Assembly: GCF_000717335.1 (NCBI RefSeq)
Contig: NZ_JNYZ01000034.1
Location: 29,623-93,622, forward strand
Origin: Amycolatopsis jejuensis
GTDB taxonomy: Bacteria > Actinomycetota > Actinomycetes > Mycobacteriales > Pseudonocardiaceae
DNA: 64,000 nucleotides
Reading direction: 5' to 3'
Part shown: in pieces, positions 1 through 8,897 of the stretch
Numbering within the stretch: position 1 is the first letter of the stretch
Layout: the number at the start of each line of letters is the position of its first letter
The notes under the pieces: generated by a model
Databases searched by the model: none
Seen by the model: only the letters and a program-made list of their open reading frames with translations
What the model was told of the DNA's origin: nothing
Made by a program: the position numbers and the translations under genes

Positions 1-1300
1 CGAACTCGTGCAGGCACATCGCGGCGGCGCCGTCGCCCAGTACGGCCAGTACCCGGCGGCCGCCGAGGCCGAGGGCGGCGCCCAGGGCCAGCGGAAGGCT
101 CTGCGCGATGGAGCCGAACGAGAAGCCGTGCGTGAACGAGCGTGGCCGGGACGGGCCGAGCAGCTGGGTCGCCCAGATGCAGACGTGGCCGCCGTCCACC
201 ACCACAGCGACGTCCTCGGGGAGTGCCTCAGCCACTGCCGCGCAGGCCGTTTGCGGGTGCAGCGCCGAGGAAAACGACACCACATCGGGAACCGCCGGTG
301 GTACCTGGCGCCGGAACGGCCGCGCGCCCGGGCGGCAGATGGCCAGCAGGTGCGCGGCGGTCCGCGCGCTGTCACCCAGCACGGCCAGCGTCGGGTCGGT
401 GAAGCGGCCGAACGCCTGCGGGTCGGTGTCCACCTGGATGATGCGGGCGCCGGGGGTGAAGGCGCCGCCAGTTGTCGTCCAGTTGTTGAGGGAGGCGCCG
501 AACGCCAGGACACAATCTGCCTCGGCGAGGGCGGCGCTCGCTGCCGGGTCGCCGAGGCCACCGGCCACCCCGAGATACGCGGGACGGCCGGCGAAGTTTC
601 CCTTGGCCAGCAAGGTGGTGACGATCGGTGCGCCCAGCCGGTCGGACAGCGCGGAGATGCCGCTGATCGCGTCGTCCGTGCTCGCTCCCCGCCCGGCCAG
701 CAGGACCGGCCGGGCGGACTCGCCGACCAGCGCCGCGATGGCGGCGACAGTCGGCGAGTCCGGAACTGCCGTGGTGACCGCCGGGACGGTCACCGGAACA
801 TCGGGGCACCCGGCCAGCTGCACGTCGGTCGGCGCGTGCAGCAGGACGGTCCGGCCATCACCGCATCGCCGCAGCGCCTCGCTCAAGGCGGACGCCATCT
901 GGCCGGGCGAAGTGATGCTGACGCAATCCGCTCCGAGTACCGCGGCGAACGCAGGCTGGTCGAGCCGCTGGAGATTGTGCTGATCGTCGGCGGCCAGGCC
1001 ACCGGCGATCACCAGCAGCCGGGAGCTGTGCGCGGCGGCGGTGGCCAGCGAGGTGGCGGTGTTGGTGAGCCCTGGCCCGTGCGTCACCGTCGCCACGCCC
1101 AGCTTGCCGGTGAGCCTGCTGTACCCGTCGGCCATCGCGACCGCGCCCTGCTCGTGCCGGGCGTGCACGACGCGGATTCCCTTGCCGGCCGTGAGTTCGG
1201 CCAGCAGCCGCAGGTTGCCGTCGCCCATCACAGCGAACACGGTGTCCACGCCGTGCTCGATCAGGGTGCGGGCGAGCAGCCGGTATCCGGGAATCAGCAT
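1..1300 (-). CDS. Thiamine-diphosphate-dependent enzyme, acetolactate synthase-like (partial)
   Basis: A carboligase or 2-oxo acid decarboxylase of the thiamine-diphosphate superfamily; 433 codons are inside the window and the 3' end is cut by the left edge. The N-terminal Pyr domain has RHEQGAVAMADGY with the cofactor-activating Glu near residue 50. A central domain follows, and the C-terminal PP domain has just reached its GDG diphosphate-binding motif (GDGAAAMCLHEF) at the edge. The ATG at 1298-1300 overlaps the hydantoinase stop (ATGCTGA), so the two are translationally coupled. The substrate cannot be read. The nearby aminotransferase suggests a 2-oxo acid, but this is inference; acetolactate synthase or glyoxylate carboligase activity is not excluded. 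Confidence 0.88.
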   Translation of the reverse strand, partial: MLIPGYRLLARTLIEHGVDTVFAVMGDGNLRLLAELTAGKGIRVVHARHEQGAVAMADGYSRLTGKLGVATVTHGPGLTNTATSLATAAAHSSRLLVIAGGLAADDQHNLQRLDQPAFAAVLGADCVSITSPGQMASALSEALRRCGDGRTVLLHAPTDVQLAGCPDVPVTVPAVTTAVPDSPTVAAIAALVGESARPVLLAGRGASTDDAISGISALSDRLGAPIVTTLLAKGNFAGRPAYLGVAGGLGDPAASAALAEADCVLAFGASLNNWTTTGGAFTPGARIIQVDTDPQAFGRFTDPTLAVLGDSARTAAHLLAICRPGARPFRRQVPPAVPDVVSFSSALHPQTACAAVAEALPEDVAVVVDGGHVCIWATQLLGPSRPRSFTHGFSFGSIAQSLPLALGAALGLGGRRVLAVLGDGAAAMCLHEF

Positions 1301-2715
1301 GCTGGGCGCCTGGCCACGTCGGCGGCGAGTTTCTGGTGCTGCAGCCGGCCGGTCGGGCCGCAGGTCAGCTCGCCCTTCTCCATGATGACCGTACCGCGCA
1401 GCACCGTCATCATGTTCCGCGCCGACGCCTGGAATCCTTCCCACGGCGAGTAATCCGCCTCGTGCAGATCGGTCGCGGTCACCGCGTAGGTCTGCGACGT
1501 GTCGAGTACCGCGAGGTCGGCGTCGCTGCCGATGGCGATGGCGCCCTTGCGCGGGTACATGCCCATGATCTTGGCCGCGTTCGCCGACGTCATGTCCACG
1601 AACCTGGTCAGGTCGACCCCGCGCCGCACCACGCCCTCGGTGTACGCGACCGCCATCCGCATTTCGACCCCGGCGTGGCCACCGGTGGCGTCCAGGATGG
1701 TGTTCCCGCGCGTCTTCACTTCCAGGTCCGTGCACACGCCGTCGGTGGCCAGCGTGCTGACGGTACCGGCGAGCAGCCCCGCCCACATCGCGTCCCGGTC
1801 CACTTCGGACTTCAGCGACGGGTACGTGTGGTAGATCGCGCCGTGCTCCCGGCCGTAGTCCTCGTCGGTGAAATGCGCGTAGTGGGGCAGGATTTCGCCG
1901 TACACGGCCTGGCCGCGGCCGCGCGCTTCGGCGATCGCGTCGAGCCCTTCCTTCGCGCTGACGTGCATCAGGTAGATCGGCGCGCCGACGTGCTCGGCCA
2001 AGGTGATCACGCGCTGGAACGACAGCTTCTCGGACAGGCTGTTGTGCGCGTGCGACATGTACTCCAGCCCGACTTTACCCTGGCGCTGCAGGCGTTTGTA
2101 GGCGTACATGACGATGTCGTCGTCCTCGCCGTGCACGCACAGCATCGCGCCGGCCTCGGCGGTCTTCTCCATCAGGCCCCAGATGTGCCCGATGTCGGTC
2201 TTCTGCTTGGGCCGGGTGGGCGTGGTGTCGGTCATCCAGACCTTGTAGCTGCCGTGCCCGTTGGCGACCGCGTCCGGCACCTGCTCCAGTACCTCGAACG
2301 GGATTTCCGGCTGGTTGAACGTGCCGTGCAGGGCGAAGTCGGTGTGCGAGAAGCCGGACCACTCCGCCGCCTTGCGGGCGAAGCTCTGCTCCAGCTCGTC
2401 TCCCGGCTTCCAGTGCGCGAAGTCGACCAAGGTGGTGGTACCGCCGAATACCGCGCCTTCGCTGACCCGGTCGGGGCCGAAGCATTTGATCCCGCTCTCG
2501 GCGGCCGTCGGCAGTACCGAGTTGGTGTGGACGTGCGGGTCGACACCGCCGGGGACGACGAGCATTCCGGCACAGTCGACGACCCGGGCGGCGTCGTCGA
2601 CCGTCTCGTCGGTGGCGCGGAGGCTGACGATCACGCCGTCCTTGATGCCGATGTCCAGGCGTGCCGCGCCTGCCGGGGTGACGACGAGTCCGTTGCGGAG
2701 CAAGAGATCGAGCAT
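1294..2715 (-). CDS. Cyclic amidohydrolase, dihydropyrimidinase/hydantoinase type
   Basis: A 473-aa amidohydrolase-superfamily enzyme that should open a cyclic amide or imide ring (hydantoin, dihydropyrimidine, allantoin-like) to an N-carbamoyl acid in the cytoplasm. All metal ligands of the dinuclear site are visible: DPHVHTN (His61, His63), Lys158 in SYKVWM as the expected carboxylated lysine, His195 in CVHGEDD, His251 in LMHVSA and Asp325 in LATDGVCTD. The length is normal for the D-hydantoinase family. It sits 16 nt after the acetamidase gene and overlaps the next gene. Family assignment is secure. The exact ring is not, because substrate-loop residues cannot be interpreted by eye. Confidence 0.9.
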   Translation of the reverse strand: MLDLLLRNGLVVTPAGAARLDIGIKDGVIVSLRATDETVDDAARVVDCAGMLVVPGGVDPHVHTNSVLPTAAESGIKCFGPDRVSEGAVFGGTTTLVDFAHWKPGDELEQSFARKAAEWSGFSHTDFALHGTFNQPEIPFEVLEQVPDAVANGHGSYKVWMTDTTPTRPKQKTDIGHIWGLMEKTAEAGAMLCVHGEDDDIVMYAYKRLQRQGKVGLEYMSHAHNSLSEKLSFQRVITLAEHVGAPIYLMHVSAKEGLDAIAEARGRGQAVYGEILPHYAHFTDEDYGREHGAIYHTYPSLKSEVDRDAMWAGLLAGTVSTLATDGVCTDLEVKTRGNTILDATGGHAGVEMRMAVAYTEGVVRRGVDLTRFVDMTSANAAKIMGMYPRKGAIAIGSDADLAVLDTSQTYAVTATDLHEADYSPWEGFQASARNMMTVLRGTVIMEKGELTCGPTGRLQHQKLAADVARRPAC

Positions 2716-2731
2716 GATCGGGCCTTTCGGA

Positions 2732-3637
2732 TCAGAGTGCCGGGCACCGGAGGAGGTCGCGGTGCCGGGGGGAGCGGAACGCGCTGAAGGGAACGCCGAC
2801 GCGCGCGGACAGCCGGGGGTTGACCAGCTGGCAGACGCCGACGTTGCCCGCGGCGCTCACGAACATCGCGGCTTCTTCGGGGGTCCAGCCGCGGTCGGCG
2901 ACGAGGAGGGCGAGCATGTCGTCGAGGGCCGCTCGCGCGGCCTCGTCGAGGCTTTCCCCGTCGCCGATGGTGAAAACGGTGTCCGGGGTGAGCACGATCG
3001 GCCGCGCCAACGGGAGATCGGTGAGCACCGCGCAGCTCAGCTCGATCTCGCCCGCGGTTTCCACCGCGGTCATCGACGACTCGCCATCCCCTTGTGCCGC
3101 ATGGAGATCACCCGCGTACAGCAGCGCGCCGTCGACCTGGACCGGCAGCAGGACACTGCAACCGGCGCGGACCTCCCGGCAGTCCATGTTGCCGCCGAAC
3201 CCGCCGACCGTGCTGGAGCTGGGCGCCGGACCGGCGGGGGAGACCCCGATCTTGCCGACCATCGGGTCGAGCGGGATCGGGGTGTCGTCGTCGAACCAGA
3301 CCTGCCCGTCACGGATCCGCACGACACGGTGGGTCCGCGCCATGTGGTGGCTGAAGGCGCCACGGCCGGGGATGGTGACCATGGCGCCCGCGTCGGCCAG
3401 CCGGATGCGGCGGACGTCCACTCGCAGCACGGTTCCGGCCGCCGCGCCCTGCACGTGGACCGGTCCGGTGATCGGGATGGCCATGCGCTCGTACTCGTCG
3501 CTGACCCCGAACAGTTCGTTGTCGAGCAGGCTGGCCGCGCGCAGGGTGAACACCTCGCCCGGCTCGACCCGCAGTGCCGGGGGCACCGTGGAGTCGAAGC
3601 GGGCGTGGGTGTGGTCGATGCCGAGGCAGGTGTTCAC
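2732..3637 (-). CDS. Acetamidase/formamidase family protein
   Basis: FmdA/AmdA-family amidohydrolase of about 301 aa, expected to release ammonia from a small amide such as formamide or acetamide. The family hallmark DLHAAQGDGE lies in the middle and GGNMDCREV upstream of it. The start chosen is GTG at 3635-3637, which overlaps the aminotransferase stop as GTGA. An ATG seven codons further upstream (3658) would give 308 aa but a longer overlap. In this operon it may remove the last amide or formyl group produced by ring opening. That role is inferred from position only. Confidence 0.85.
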   Translation of the reverse strand: MNTCLGIDHTHARFDSTVPPALRVEPGEVFTLRAASLLDNELFGVSDEYERMAIPITGPVHVQGAAAGTVLRVDVRRIRLADAGAMVTIPGRGAFSHHMARTHRVVRIRDGQVWFDDDTPIPLDPMVGKIGVSPAGPAPSSSTVGGFGGNMDCREVRAGCSVLLPVQVDGALLYAGDLHAAQGDGESSMTAVETAGEIELSCAVLTDLPLARPIVLTPDTVFTIGDGESLDEAARAALDDMLALLVADRGWTPEEAAMFVSAAGNVGVCQLVNPRLSARVGVPFSAFRSPRHRDLLRCPAL

Positions 3638-4563
3638 GGGTACACCGGGGTCGTCCACGGATGCGTGGTCTGGCCCAGCACCGCCTGCCGGAACCGGACC
3701 TGCAGCTCCCGGGTGACCGGACCGGCTTCGCCGTCACCGATCTGCATCCGGTCCACCGAACGGAGATGGTTCACCTCGGCCGCGCTGCCGCACACGAACG
3801 CTTCCTCGGCCGAGTACAGCTCCGTACGGTCGATCGAACGGACGTCCACCTCGAGCCCGGCGTCCCGCGCGAGCTGCAGCACGCTGTCGCGGGTGACCCC
3901 TTCCAGGATGCTGTCGGTGACCGGCGGCGTGGCGAGCCGGCCGTGGCGCACGATGAAGAGGTTGTAGCCGGGCCCTTCGGACACGTGCCCGTCGGTGGTC
4001 ATCAGCAGCGCCGCGTTGTACCCGTGCCGGGTGGCTTCCAGCTGCGCCAGCCTGCCGTTCTGGTAGTTCGCGATCGACTTGATCCGGGGTGGCATCGACC
4101 GGTCCGACAGCCGGGCCCAGCTGCTGATCTGCGCGTCCAGCCCGGTGGCGCCGAAGTAGTTGCCCATCGGGATGGCCGCCATGAACACCGTCGCCGGTCC
4201 GCGGTCGTGGGGTTTCCCGTCGGCGGAGTCGACGAACACCTGTGCCCGCATGTGCAGATCGGTGCGCAGGTCGTTGGCCCGGATCAGCCCGGTCATCTGT
4301 TCCTGCAGGTCGCCGATGTCGGTGGGACCGTCGATCTCCACCACCCGCATGGAGTCGACCAACCGGCGGAAGTGGGCGTCGAGCCGGAATCCGTACAGCT
4401 GCCCGGCATCGGCCGACCAGTAGGCGCGGAACCCTTCGAAGACCCCGACGCCGTACTTGAGAGTGCTGGAGAGCACGTGCAGCCGGGCGTCGGCGTAGTC
4501 GACGAGTTTGCCGTCGTGCAGGAGAAATCGCGGGTGCTTCGGCTCGGCGGTGGCCGCGGACAT
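3634..4563 (-). CDS. Class IV aminotransferase, branched-chain/D-amino acid type
   Basis: A fold-type IV PLP aminotransferase of 309 aa, related to IlvE and D-amino acid aminotransferases. Lys162 in RIKSIANYQNG is the expected Schiff-base lysine; the phosphate-binding segments SEGPGYNLF (195-203) and ILEGVTRD (219-226) are present. The start is ATG 4563: GAGAGG sits 6 nt upstream, whereas the in-frame ATG at 4569 is too close to it. It lies between an isochorismatase-like amidohydrolase and an amidase, an unusual place for an ilvE. It more likely serves a catabolic step, turning a freed amino acid into a 2-oxo acid, than branched-chain biosynthesis. This is inference. Confidence 0.86.
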   Translation of the reverse strand: MSAATAEPKHPRFLLHDGKLVDYADARLHVLSSTLKYGVGVFEGFRAYWSADAGQLYGFRLDAHFRRLVDSMRVVEIDGPTDIGDLQEQMTGLIRANDLRTDLHMRAQVFVDSADGKPHDRGPATVFMAAIPMGNYFGATGLDAQISSWARLSDRSMPPRIKSIANYQNGRLAQLEATRHGYNAALLMTTDGHVSEGPGYNLFIVRHGRLATPPVTDSILEGVTRDSVLQLARDAGLEVDVRSIDRTELYSAEEAFVCGSAAEVNHLRSVDRMQIGDGEAGPVTRELQVRFRQAVLGQTTHPWTTPVYP

Positions 4564-4565
4564 GG

Positions 4566-5198
4566 TCATCCTCTCGCTTCGTCGATCAGCTTCACGATGG
4601 TGTCCGAATCGGTCACCGTGCCGTGAAAGATCGCGTGGTTCTTCATGCTTGCTTCGTGCAGGTCGGGCCAGGTGGAGGCGCAGCCGTCCCGCGCGACGAT
4701 CACCTGCAGGTCGCGGGCGTAGGCGTCGCGGACCGTGGCGTCGACGCAGTAGCTGCTGCTGACCCCGCAGACGATCACCGTGCCGATGCCCCGCATGCGC
4801 AGCTGCAGTTCCAGCCCGGTGCCGTAGAAGGCACTGGCCCGGTGCTTGACGATGCGGGTGTCGTTGCGAGCCAAGTCGAGGAACTCGTCGATCAGCTCCG
4901 CGTCCCAAGTCCCTTGGAGACACGGCGGGTCGGCGAGTTCCGCCTGCGGGTTGGTCAGCCTGCTGCGGTCGATCGACACGTCCTGGGGCAGGTGCTCCTG
5001 GATCGACCAGAACACCGGCATCCTGGCCCCGTGCGCCGCCTGGACAAGCGCTGTCACATTCGGGATGACCGCGCGGAGCGGATCGATCGGACCTGCTTTC
5101 GCGACCGTGCCGTCGGGATGACAGAACCCGTTCTGCATGTCGACGACGATCACGGCGGTGGAGCGGGAGTCGAGTTCATCAAGGCGCATGGCGATCAT
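4566..5198 (-). CDS. Isochorismatase-like cysteine amidohydrolase
   Basis: A 210-aa isochorismatase-fold hydrolase, the family that includes N-carbamoylsarcosine amidase, biuret hydrolase, RutB and nicotinamidase. The catalytic triad is complete: Asp20 (VVDMQNGF), Lys118 (IVKHRASAF) and Cys151 (SSSYCVDATVRDA). A true isochorismatase lacks the Cys, so amide hydrolysis is the expected chemistry. The ATG at 5198 overlaps the stop of the upstream binding-protein gene (ATGA). Next to a hydantoinase the simplest role is hydrolysis of an N-carbamoyl (ureido) product to an amine, CO2 and ammonia. The substrate is not proven. Confidence 0.88.
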   Translation of the reverse strand: MIAMRLDELDSRSTAVIVVDMQNGFCHPDGTVAKAGPIDPLRAVIPNVTALVQAAHGARMPVFWSIQEHLPQDVSIDRSRLTNPQAELADPPCLQGTWDAELIDEFLDLARNDTRIVKHRASAFYGTGLELQLRMRGIGTVIVCGVSSSYCVDATVRDAYARDLQVIVARDGCASTWPDLHEASMKNHAIFHGTVTDSDTIVKLIDEARG

Positions 5199-6817
5199 CC
5201 GACCGTCAGCTCGGCGGGATTGACCGTGCGCATCGGGCTGTTGGAGAAGCCGTTGATGTTGCTGCGGTGCGCCTGGACGTTGCTGCTGTCGACCAGATAC
5301 ACGATCGGCGTGTCGGTGACGCCCAGCTCGGCGATCTGCTTGATGTACCCGTCGCGCTGCGCCCCTTCGGCACCGCGGGCCTCGTCGACCAGCTTGTCGT
5401 ACTGGGGGTTGGCGTAGCCGAAGGTGTTGATGTTCGAAGTGGACAGAGTGAAGGCGGCAGCACCGTACGCAGCGTCGCCGACGAAGGTCGAGTCGCTGTA
5501 GAAAACGGCTTCGAAGCGGTGTTCCCGGACGAGCTGGAAGAACTCGGCGGCACCCGCCACGTGCTGCAGCTTCATCTCGATCCCGGCGGCCTTCAGATCT
5601 GCCTGGAGCTGCACCGCGACGTCCTTGACCTGCGGTCCGGGACGCGACTCGCTGTACAGCGCGGTGAACGAGATTCCGTTCGGGTGCCCGGCTTCGGCCA
5701 GCAGCTGCTTGGCGCGAGCCGGGTCGTAGGTGTAGGTGGCCGACGGCGCGGGGAACTTGTAGTACTGCGGTACCCCGGAAACGGCGGGCTTGCCGAACCC
5801 GCGGTAGATCGCCTGCACGATGCGGTCCCGGTTGACGGCCATCGCCACGGCCTGGCGCACCCGCGGGTCGGCGAAGACGGTGTTCTTCTGCTGCAGCATC
5901 AGGTCGTCGCGATCGGCCGCCACGCAGTTCTCGACCTTGACGTCCTTGGCTTCGCGCAGCTGCGCGTACTCGGCGAAGGTCAGCGAGTCCGCCCAGGCTG
6001 CGTCACCGGACCGGACGAGCTGCATCCGGGTCGCCGATTCGGGCACCGACCGCACCACGACCTTGTCGATGTTGCCGCGTTTTCCTTGGTAGTGCGGGTT
6101 CTTCGTGAACGAGACCTCGTTGCCCGGGTCGAACCGGTCGAGCTGCCACGGCCCGAAGTTGGCGGTGTTCTTCGCGAGCCACTTGGTGGCCCACGGGTCG
6201 TCGGCCGTCGCGTGCGCCTTCGCGGCCTTGCTGTCGTGGATGGTGAGCAGCGTGCTGGCGAACTGCATGACGTCGAAGGAAGACGCGCCCTTCGCGTTGA
6301 TCTTCACCGTCTTCGGGTCGACGATCTCGACGAGCTTGCCGGTGTCGAACTGCCCGATGAAGCCCAGCGCGGACTTGATGAACGGCTCACGCGTCAGCTG
6401 CCGTTCGACGCTCCACTTCACGTCCTCGGCGGTGAGCGGGTTGCCCGCGGAGCTGGTCGCGTCGGCGAGGGTGAAGACCACGCTCTTGCCGTCGTCGCCG
6501 CGTTTCCACGAGCTGGCGAGGGACGGCTCGAGGTCGTCGGACTGGCCGAGGACGTCGCACTCCCCGTGGTAGCGGACCAGGGTCGAGTCGATCACCCCGT
6601 ACACCAGCTTGCTGGGCTGCCCGCCCCACGGGAACTGGTCGAGGTGGGCCGGAACGCCGGGCGCGGCATAGACGAACGTGCGCCCGCCGTTCGCCGCGGA
6701 CGTGCCGGACGACGAGCTCGCCGTGTCCTCCTGGAGGCTGCAGCCGGTGATCGTGGCGGCCAGGGCCATGGCCAGGACGCCTGCCCCGGCTCGCCGGCGC
6801 GCGGAACCGATGCGCAT
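5195..6817 (-). CDS. ABC transporter substrate-binding lipoprotein, family 5
   Basis: The extracytoplasmic receptor of an oligopeptide/nickel-type importer, 540 aa. It begins with an Arg-rich n-region and hydrophobic stretch ending in the lipobox ITGC (Cys26), followed by a Ser-rich linker. The body is a standard SBP_bac_5 (DppA/OppA-like) domain with QAVAMAVNRDRIV and YDPARAKQLLAEAG segments. AGGGAG lies 6 nt before the ATG. It has its own promoter region in the 86-nt gap after the permease gene, so the receptor and downstream enzymes can be made separately from the transport core. Family members bind peptides, but also many other polar solutes. Confidence 0.92.
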   Translation of the reverse strand: MRIGSARRRAGAGVLAMALAATITGCSLQEDTASSSSGTSAANGGRTFVYAAPGVPAHLDQFPWGGQPSKLVYGVIDSTLVRYHGECDVLGQSDDLEPSLASSWKRGDDGKSVVFTLADATSSAGNPLTAEDVKWSVERQLTREPFIKSALGFIGQFDTGKLVEIVDPKTVKINAKGASSFDVMQFASTLLTIHDSKAAKAHATADDPWATKWLAKNTANFGPWQLDRFDPGNEVSFTKNPHYQGKRGNIDKVVVRSVPESATRMQLVRSGDAAWADSLTFAEYAQLREAKDVKVENCVAADRDDLMLQQKNTVFADPRVRQAVAMAVNRDRIVQAIYRGFGKPAVSGVPQYYKFPAPSATYTYDPARAKQLLAEAGHPNGISFTALYSESRPGPQVKDVAVQLQADLKAAGIEMKLQHVAGAAEFFQLVREHRFEAVFYSDSTFVGDAAYGAAAFTLSTSNINTFGYANPQYDKLVDEARGAEGAQRDGYIKQIAELGVTDTPIVYLVDSSNVQAHRSNINGFSNSPMRTVNPAELTVG

Positions 6818-6828
6818 CGGGGTCTCCC

Positions 6829-6860
6829 TTCAATAAGAAGAACGTTTTCATTATAGTGAA
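6829..6860 (-). promoter_or_regulatory. Promoter with paired TTCA boxes (site A) upstream of the binding-protein gene
   Basis: Two TTCA boxes start at 6829 and 6847, 18 nt apart. The second is a near-perfect 14-nt palindrome, TTCATTATAGTGAA. On the minus strand it contains TATAAT (6855-6850), a good -10 hexamer, giving a leader of roughly 25 nt before the ATG at 6817. No clear -35 is visible. The box recurs at 10835, 10939 and 14041, always ahead of an operon of this cluster, so it is probably an operator. Confidence 0.6.
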
Positions 6861-6903
6861 GTCGGACGCGATGCGGAACCTCTCCGACCGCGCCGTGGGC
6901 AGG

Positions 6904-7914
6904 TCAGCGGATCCGCGGATCCAGTGCGGCGACGAGGATGTCCAGCACGACGTACGCGAGGATCACCAGGCCGCCGGTGACCACGATGAAGCCTTGGATG
7001 ACCGGCAGATCTCCCTTCAGGACGCCGTCCAGTGCCCAGGCGCCGATGCCCGGCCACGAGAACACGATCTCGATGACCGCGGTGGCGCTGAGCATCACGC
7101 CGAAGAGGATTGCGGCGTAGGTCAGCACGGAGGTGCGAGAGGTGAGCAGCGCGTAGCGGATGACCCGGTGCTCCGGGAGCCCGCAGCCGCGGGCGAACTC
7201 GATCTGGTTGCCCGCCAGCGCATCCGTGACCCCGGTGCGCACCGTTTTGGCGAAGTAGGACGCCAGGAACAGGGCGGTGCTGATCACCGGGAGGATGGCG
7301 TGCGCGGCCATCGCGCCCAGCACATTCCATTGCCCCGCCAGGACGGCGTCCACCAGCATGATCCCGGACCGTTCCGGCGGCGGCGTGGTCGACGCGTAGA
7401 GCATGCCGGTCGGGGTCGGGAAGATCCGCAGCGTGAACACGAAGAGGTAGATCAGCACGATGCCGACCAGGAACGGCGGAACTCCCTGCAGCGCCGAGAT
7501 CCCGGCGGAGAAGAACCGCCCGCTGAACTTGCGCCGGAGGTACCCGCCTGCGGTCCCGACGAGCGTGCCGAGCAGTACCGCCACGAGCAGCGACGGGATG
7601 ATGATGAACAGGCTGTTGGGCAGGCGGCGCAGGACGTCCTCCAGCACCGGGATCCCGGTCAGGTACGACGTGCCGAGATCGCCGCGGAGGGTGTCCCAGA
7701 GGTAGGTGACGTACTGCTGCCACAGCGGATCGTCGAGATGCAGGGCCGCGTGCACCTTCGCGAGCTCCTCCGGACCGGCGAACTCGCCGACCACCAGCAC
7801 CGCCGGGTCGCCGGGCAGCAGCCGGAGCAGGACGAACGAGAGCGTCGCGATCAGCAGGAGCATCAACGGGATCAGGGCGATCCTCTTGGCGGCGTACACC
7901 GCAAGGCGGCTCAC
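6904..7914 (-). CDS. ABC transporter permease, DppB type
   Basis: Membrane permease of about 336 aa with an N-terminal helix (IALIPLMLLLIATLSFVLLR), the LPGDPA segment typical of DppB proteins, five or six further membrane segments and the EAA loop around GCGLPEHRVIRYALL. The start is GTG at 7914, overlapping the stop of the preceding ATPase gene as GTGA; reading further upstream would enter the ATPase coding sequence. It pairs with the DppC-type permease at 9891-10778, an arrangement in which the two permease genes flank the two ATPase genes. Confidence 0.9.
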   Translation of the reverse strand: MSRLAVYAAKRIALIPLMLLLIATLSFVLLRLLPGDPAVLVVGEFAGPEELAKVHAALHLDDPLWQQYVTYLWDTLRGDLGTSYLTGIPVLEDVLRRLPNSLFIIIPSLLVAVLLGTLVGTAGGYLRRKFSGRFFSAGISALQGVPPFLVGIVLIYLFVFTLRIFPTPTGMLYASTTPPPERSGIMLVDAVLAGQWNVLGAMAAHAILPVISTALFLASYFAKTVRTGVTDALAGNQIEFARGCGLPEHRVIRYALLTSRTSVLTYAAILFGVMLSATAVIEIVFSWPGIGAWALDGVLKGDLPVIQGFIVVTGGLVILAYVVLDILVAALDPRIR

Positions 7915-8897
7915 GGGCTGACCTCCTGACTCGACAGGCCGGGCACGAGTTCCGTGGTGCGCACGCAGGCGCTGGAGCGGGTGGACGTGATCGGGGACAG
8001 CGGCACCGGGGCCTGGTCGCACCGGTCGATCCGGTGCGGGCAGCGGGACGCCAGCGGGCAGCCGGTGAACCGGGTGGCCGGGCTCGGCGATTCGCCTTGC
8101 AGCCGTTTCGGCGCCGCGGTGGTGACCTCGTCCACCGACAGCGTCGAGGACAGCATCGCGACGGTGTAGGGATGCGCGGGATGGTCGATCACGTCGGCCG
8201 TCGGCCCGGTTTCCATGAAATGCCCGAGGTACATCACGGCGGTGGTGGTGCTGAAGTACCGCACGGTCGCGATGTCGTGCGAAATGAACAGGTACGCCAG
8301 ATTGTGCCGGCGCTGGAGTTCGTCGAGGAGCATGAGAATCGTTGCCCGCACGGTGAGATCCAGCGACGACGTCGGCTCGTCGAGCACGATCAGGCGCGGC
8401 CGGACGATCAGCGCCCGCGCGATGCCGATCCGCTGCTGCTGGCCGCCGCTGAGGTCACCGGGATGCCGCCGCAGGTGTGCGGCCGACAGGCCGACCTCCT
8501 CCATCGACTGCACCACCCGGTCCCGCCGGGTGGCCTTGCTTGCCGACCGGTCGAAGATCCGCAGTGGCTCGCCGACGATGGCCTCGACGGTCATCCGGGG
8601 GTTGAGCGATTCGTACGGCTCCTGGAACACCGCGGTCACCGAAGAACGCATGGCGCGCAACTGTTTTTCCGGGATCTGCGTGAGATCGGTACCGTCGATG
8701 CGGACGTGCCCCGAATCGGGCCGGGTCAGGCCGAGCACGACCCGCGCGACCGTCGATTTGCCGGACCCGCTTTCGCCGATCAGCGCCGTGGTGTGGCCCT
8801 CGTCGACGGCGAAACTGACGTCGTTGACGGCACGCACGACCGGGCCGCGGCCCCGCCGGAAGGTCTTGACGATGTTCTCAACTTCGAGCAGCGGCAC
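7911..8897 (-). CDS. ABC transporter ATPase, DppF/OppF type
   Basis: A nucleotide-binding subunit of about 328 aa. Walker A is GESGSGKST, the signature is LSGGQQQRIGIARAL and Walker B is RLIVLDEPTSSLD. The C-terminal oligopeptide/dipeptide extension keeps its cysteines (GCPLASRCPHRIDRC), known in relatives to hold an iron-sulfur cluster. The start is GTG 8897 with GAGGAGG 9 nt upstream; the gene overlaps its upstream partner by 20 nt. It works with the ATPase at 8878-9894 as a heterodimer driving the importer. Confidence 0.91.
   Translation of the reverse strand: MPLLEVENIVKTFRRGRGPVVRAVNDVSFAVDEGHTTALIGESGSGKSTVARVVLGLTRPDSGHVRIDGTDLTQIPEKQLRAMRSSVTAVFQEPYESLNPRMTVEAIVGEPLRIFDRSASKATRRDRVVQSMEEVGLSAAHLRRHPGDLSGGQQQRIGIARALIVRPRLIVLDEPTSSLDLTVRATILMLLDELQRRHNLAYLFISHDIATVRYFSTTTAVMYLGHFMETGPTADVIDHPAHPYTVAMLSSTLSVDEVTTAAPKRLQGESPSPATRFTGCPLASRCPHRIDRCDQAPVPLSPITSTRSSACVRTTELVPGLSSQEVSP

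Noticed and set aside
8..1453. Plus-strand open frame at the left edge
   Set aside because: Antisense to the thiamine-diphosphate enzyme and the end of the hydantoinase, both of which show conserved motifs.
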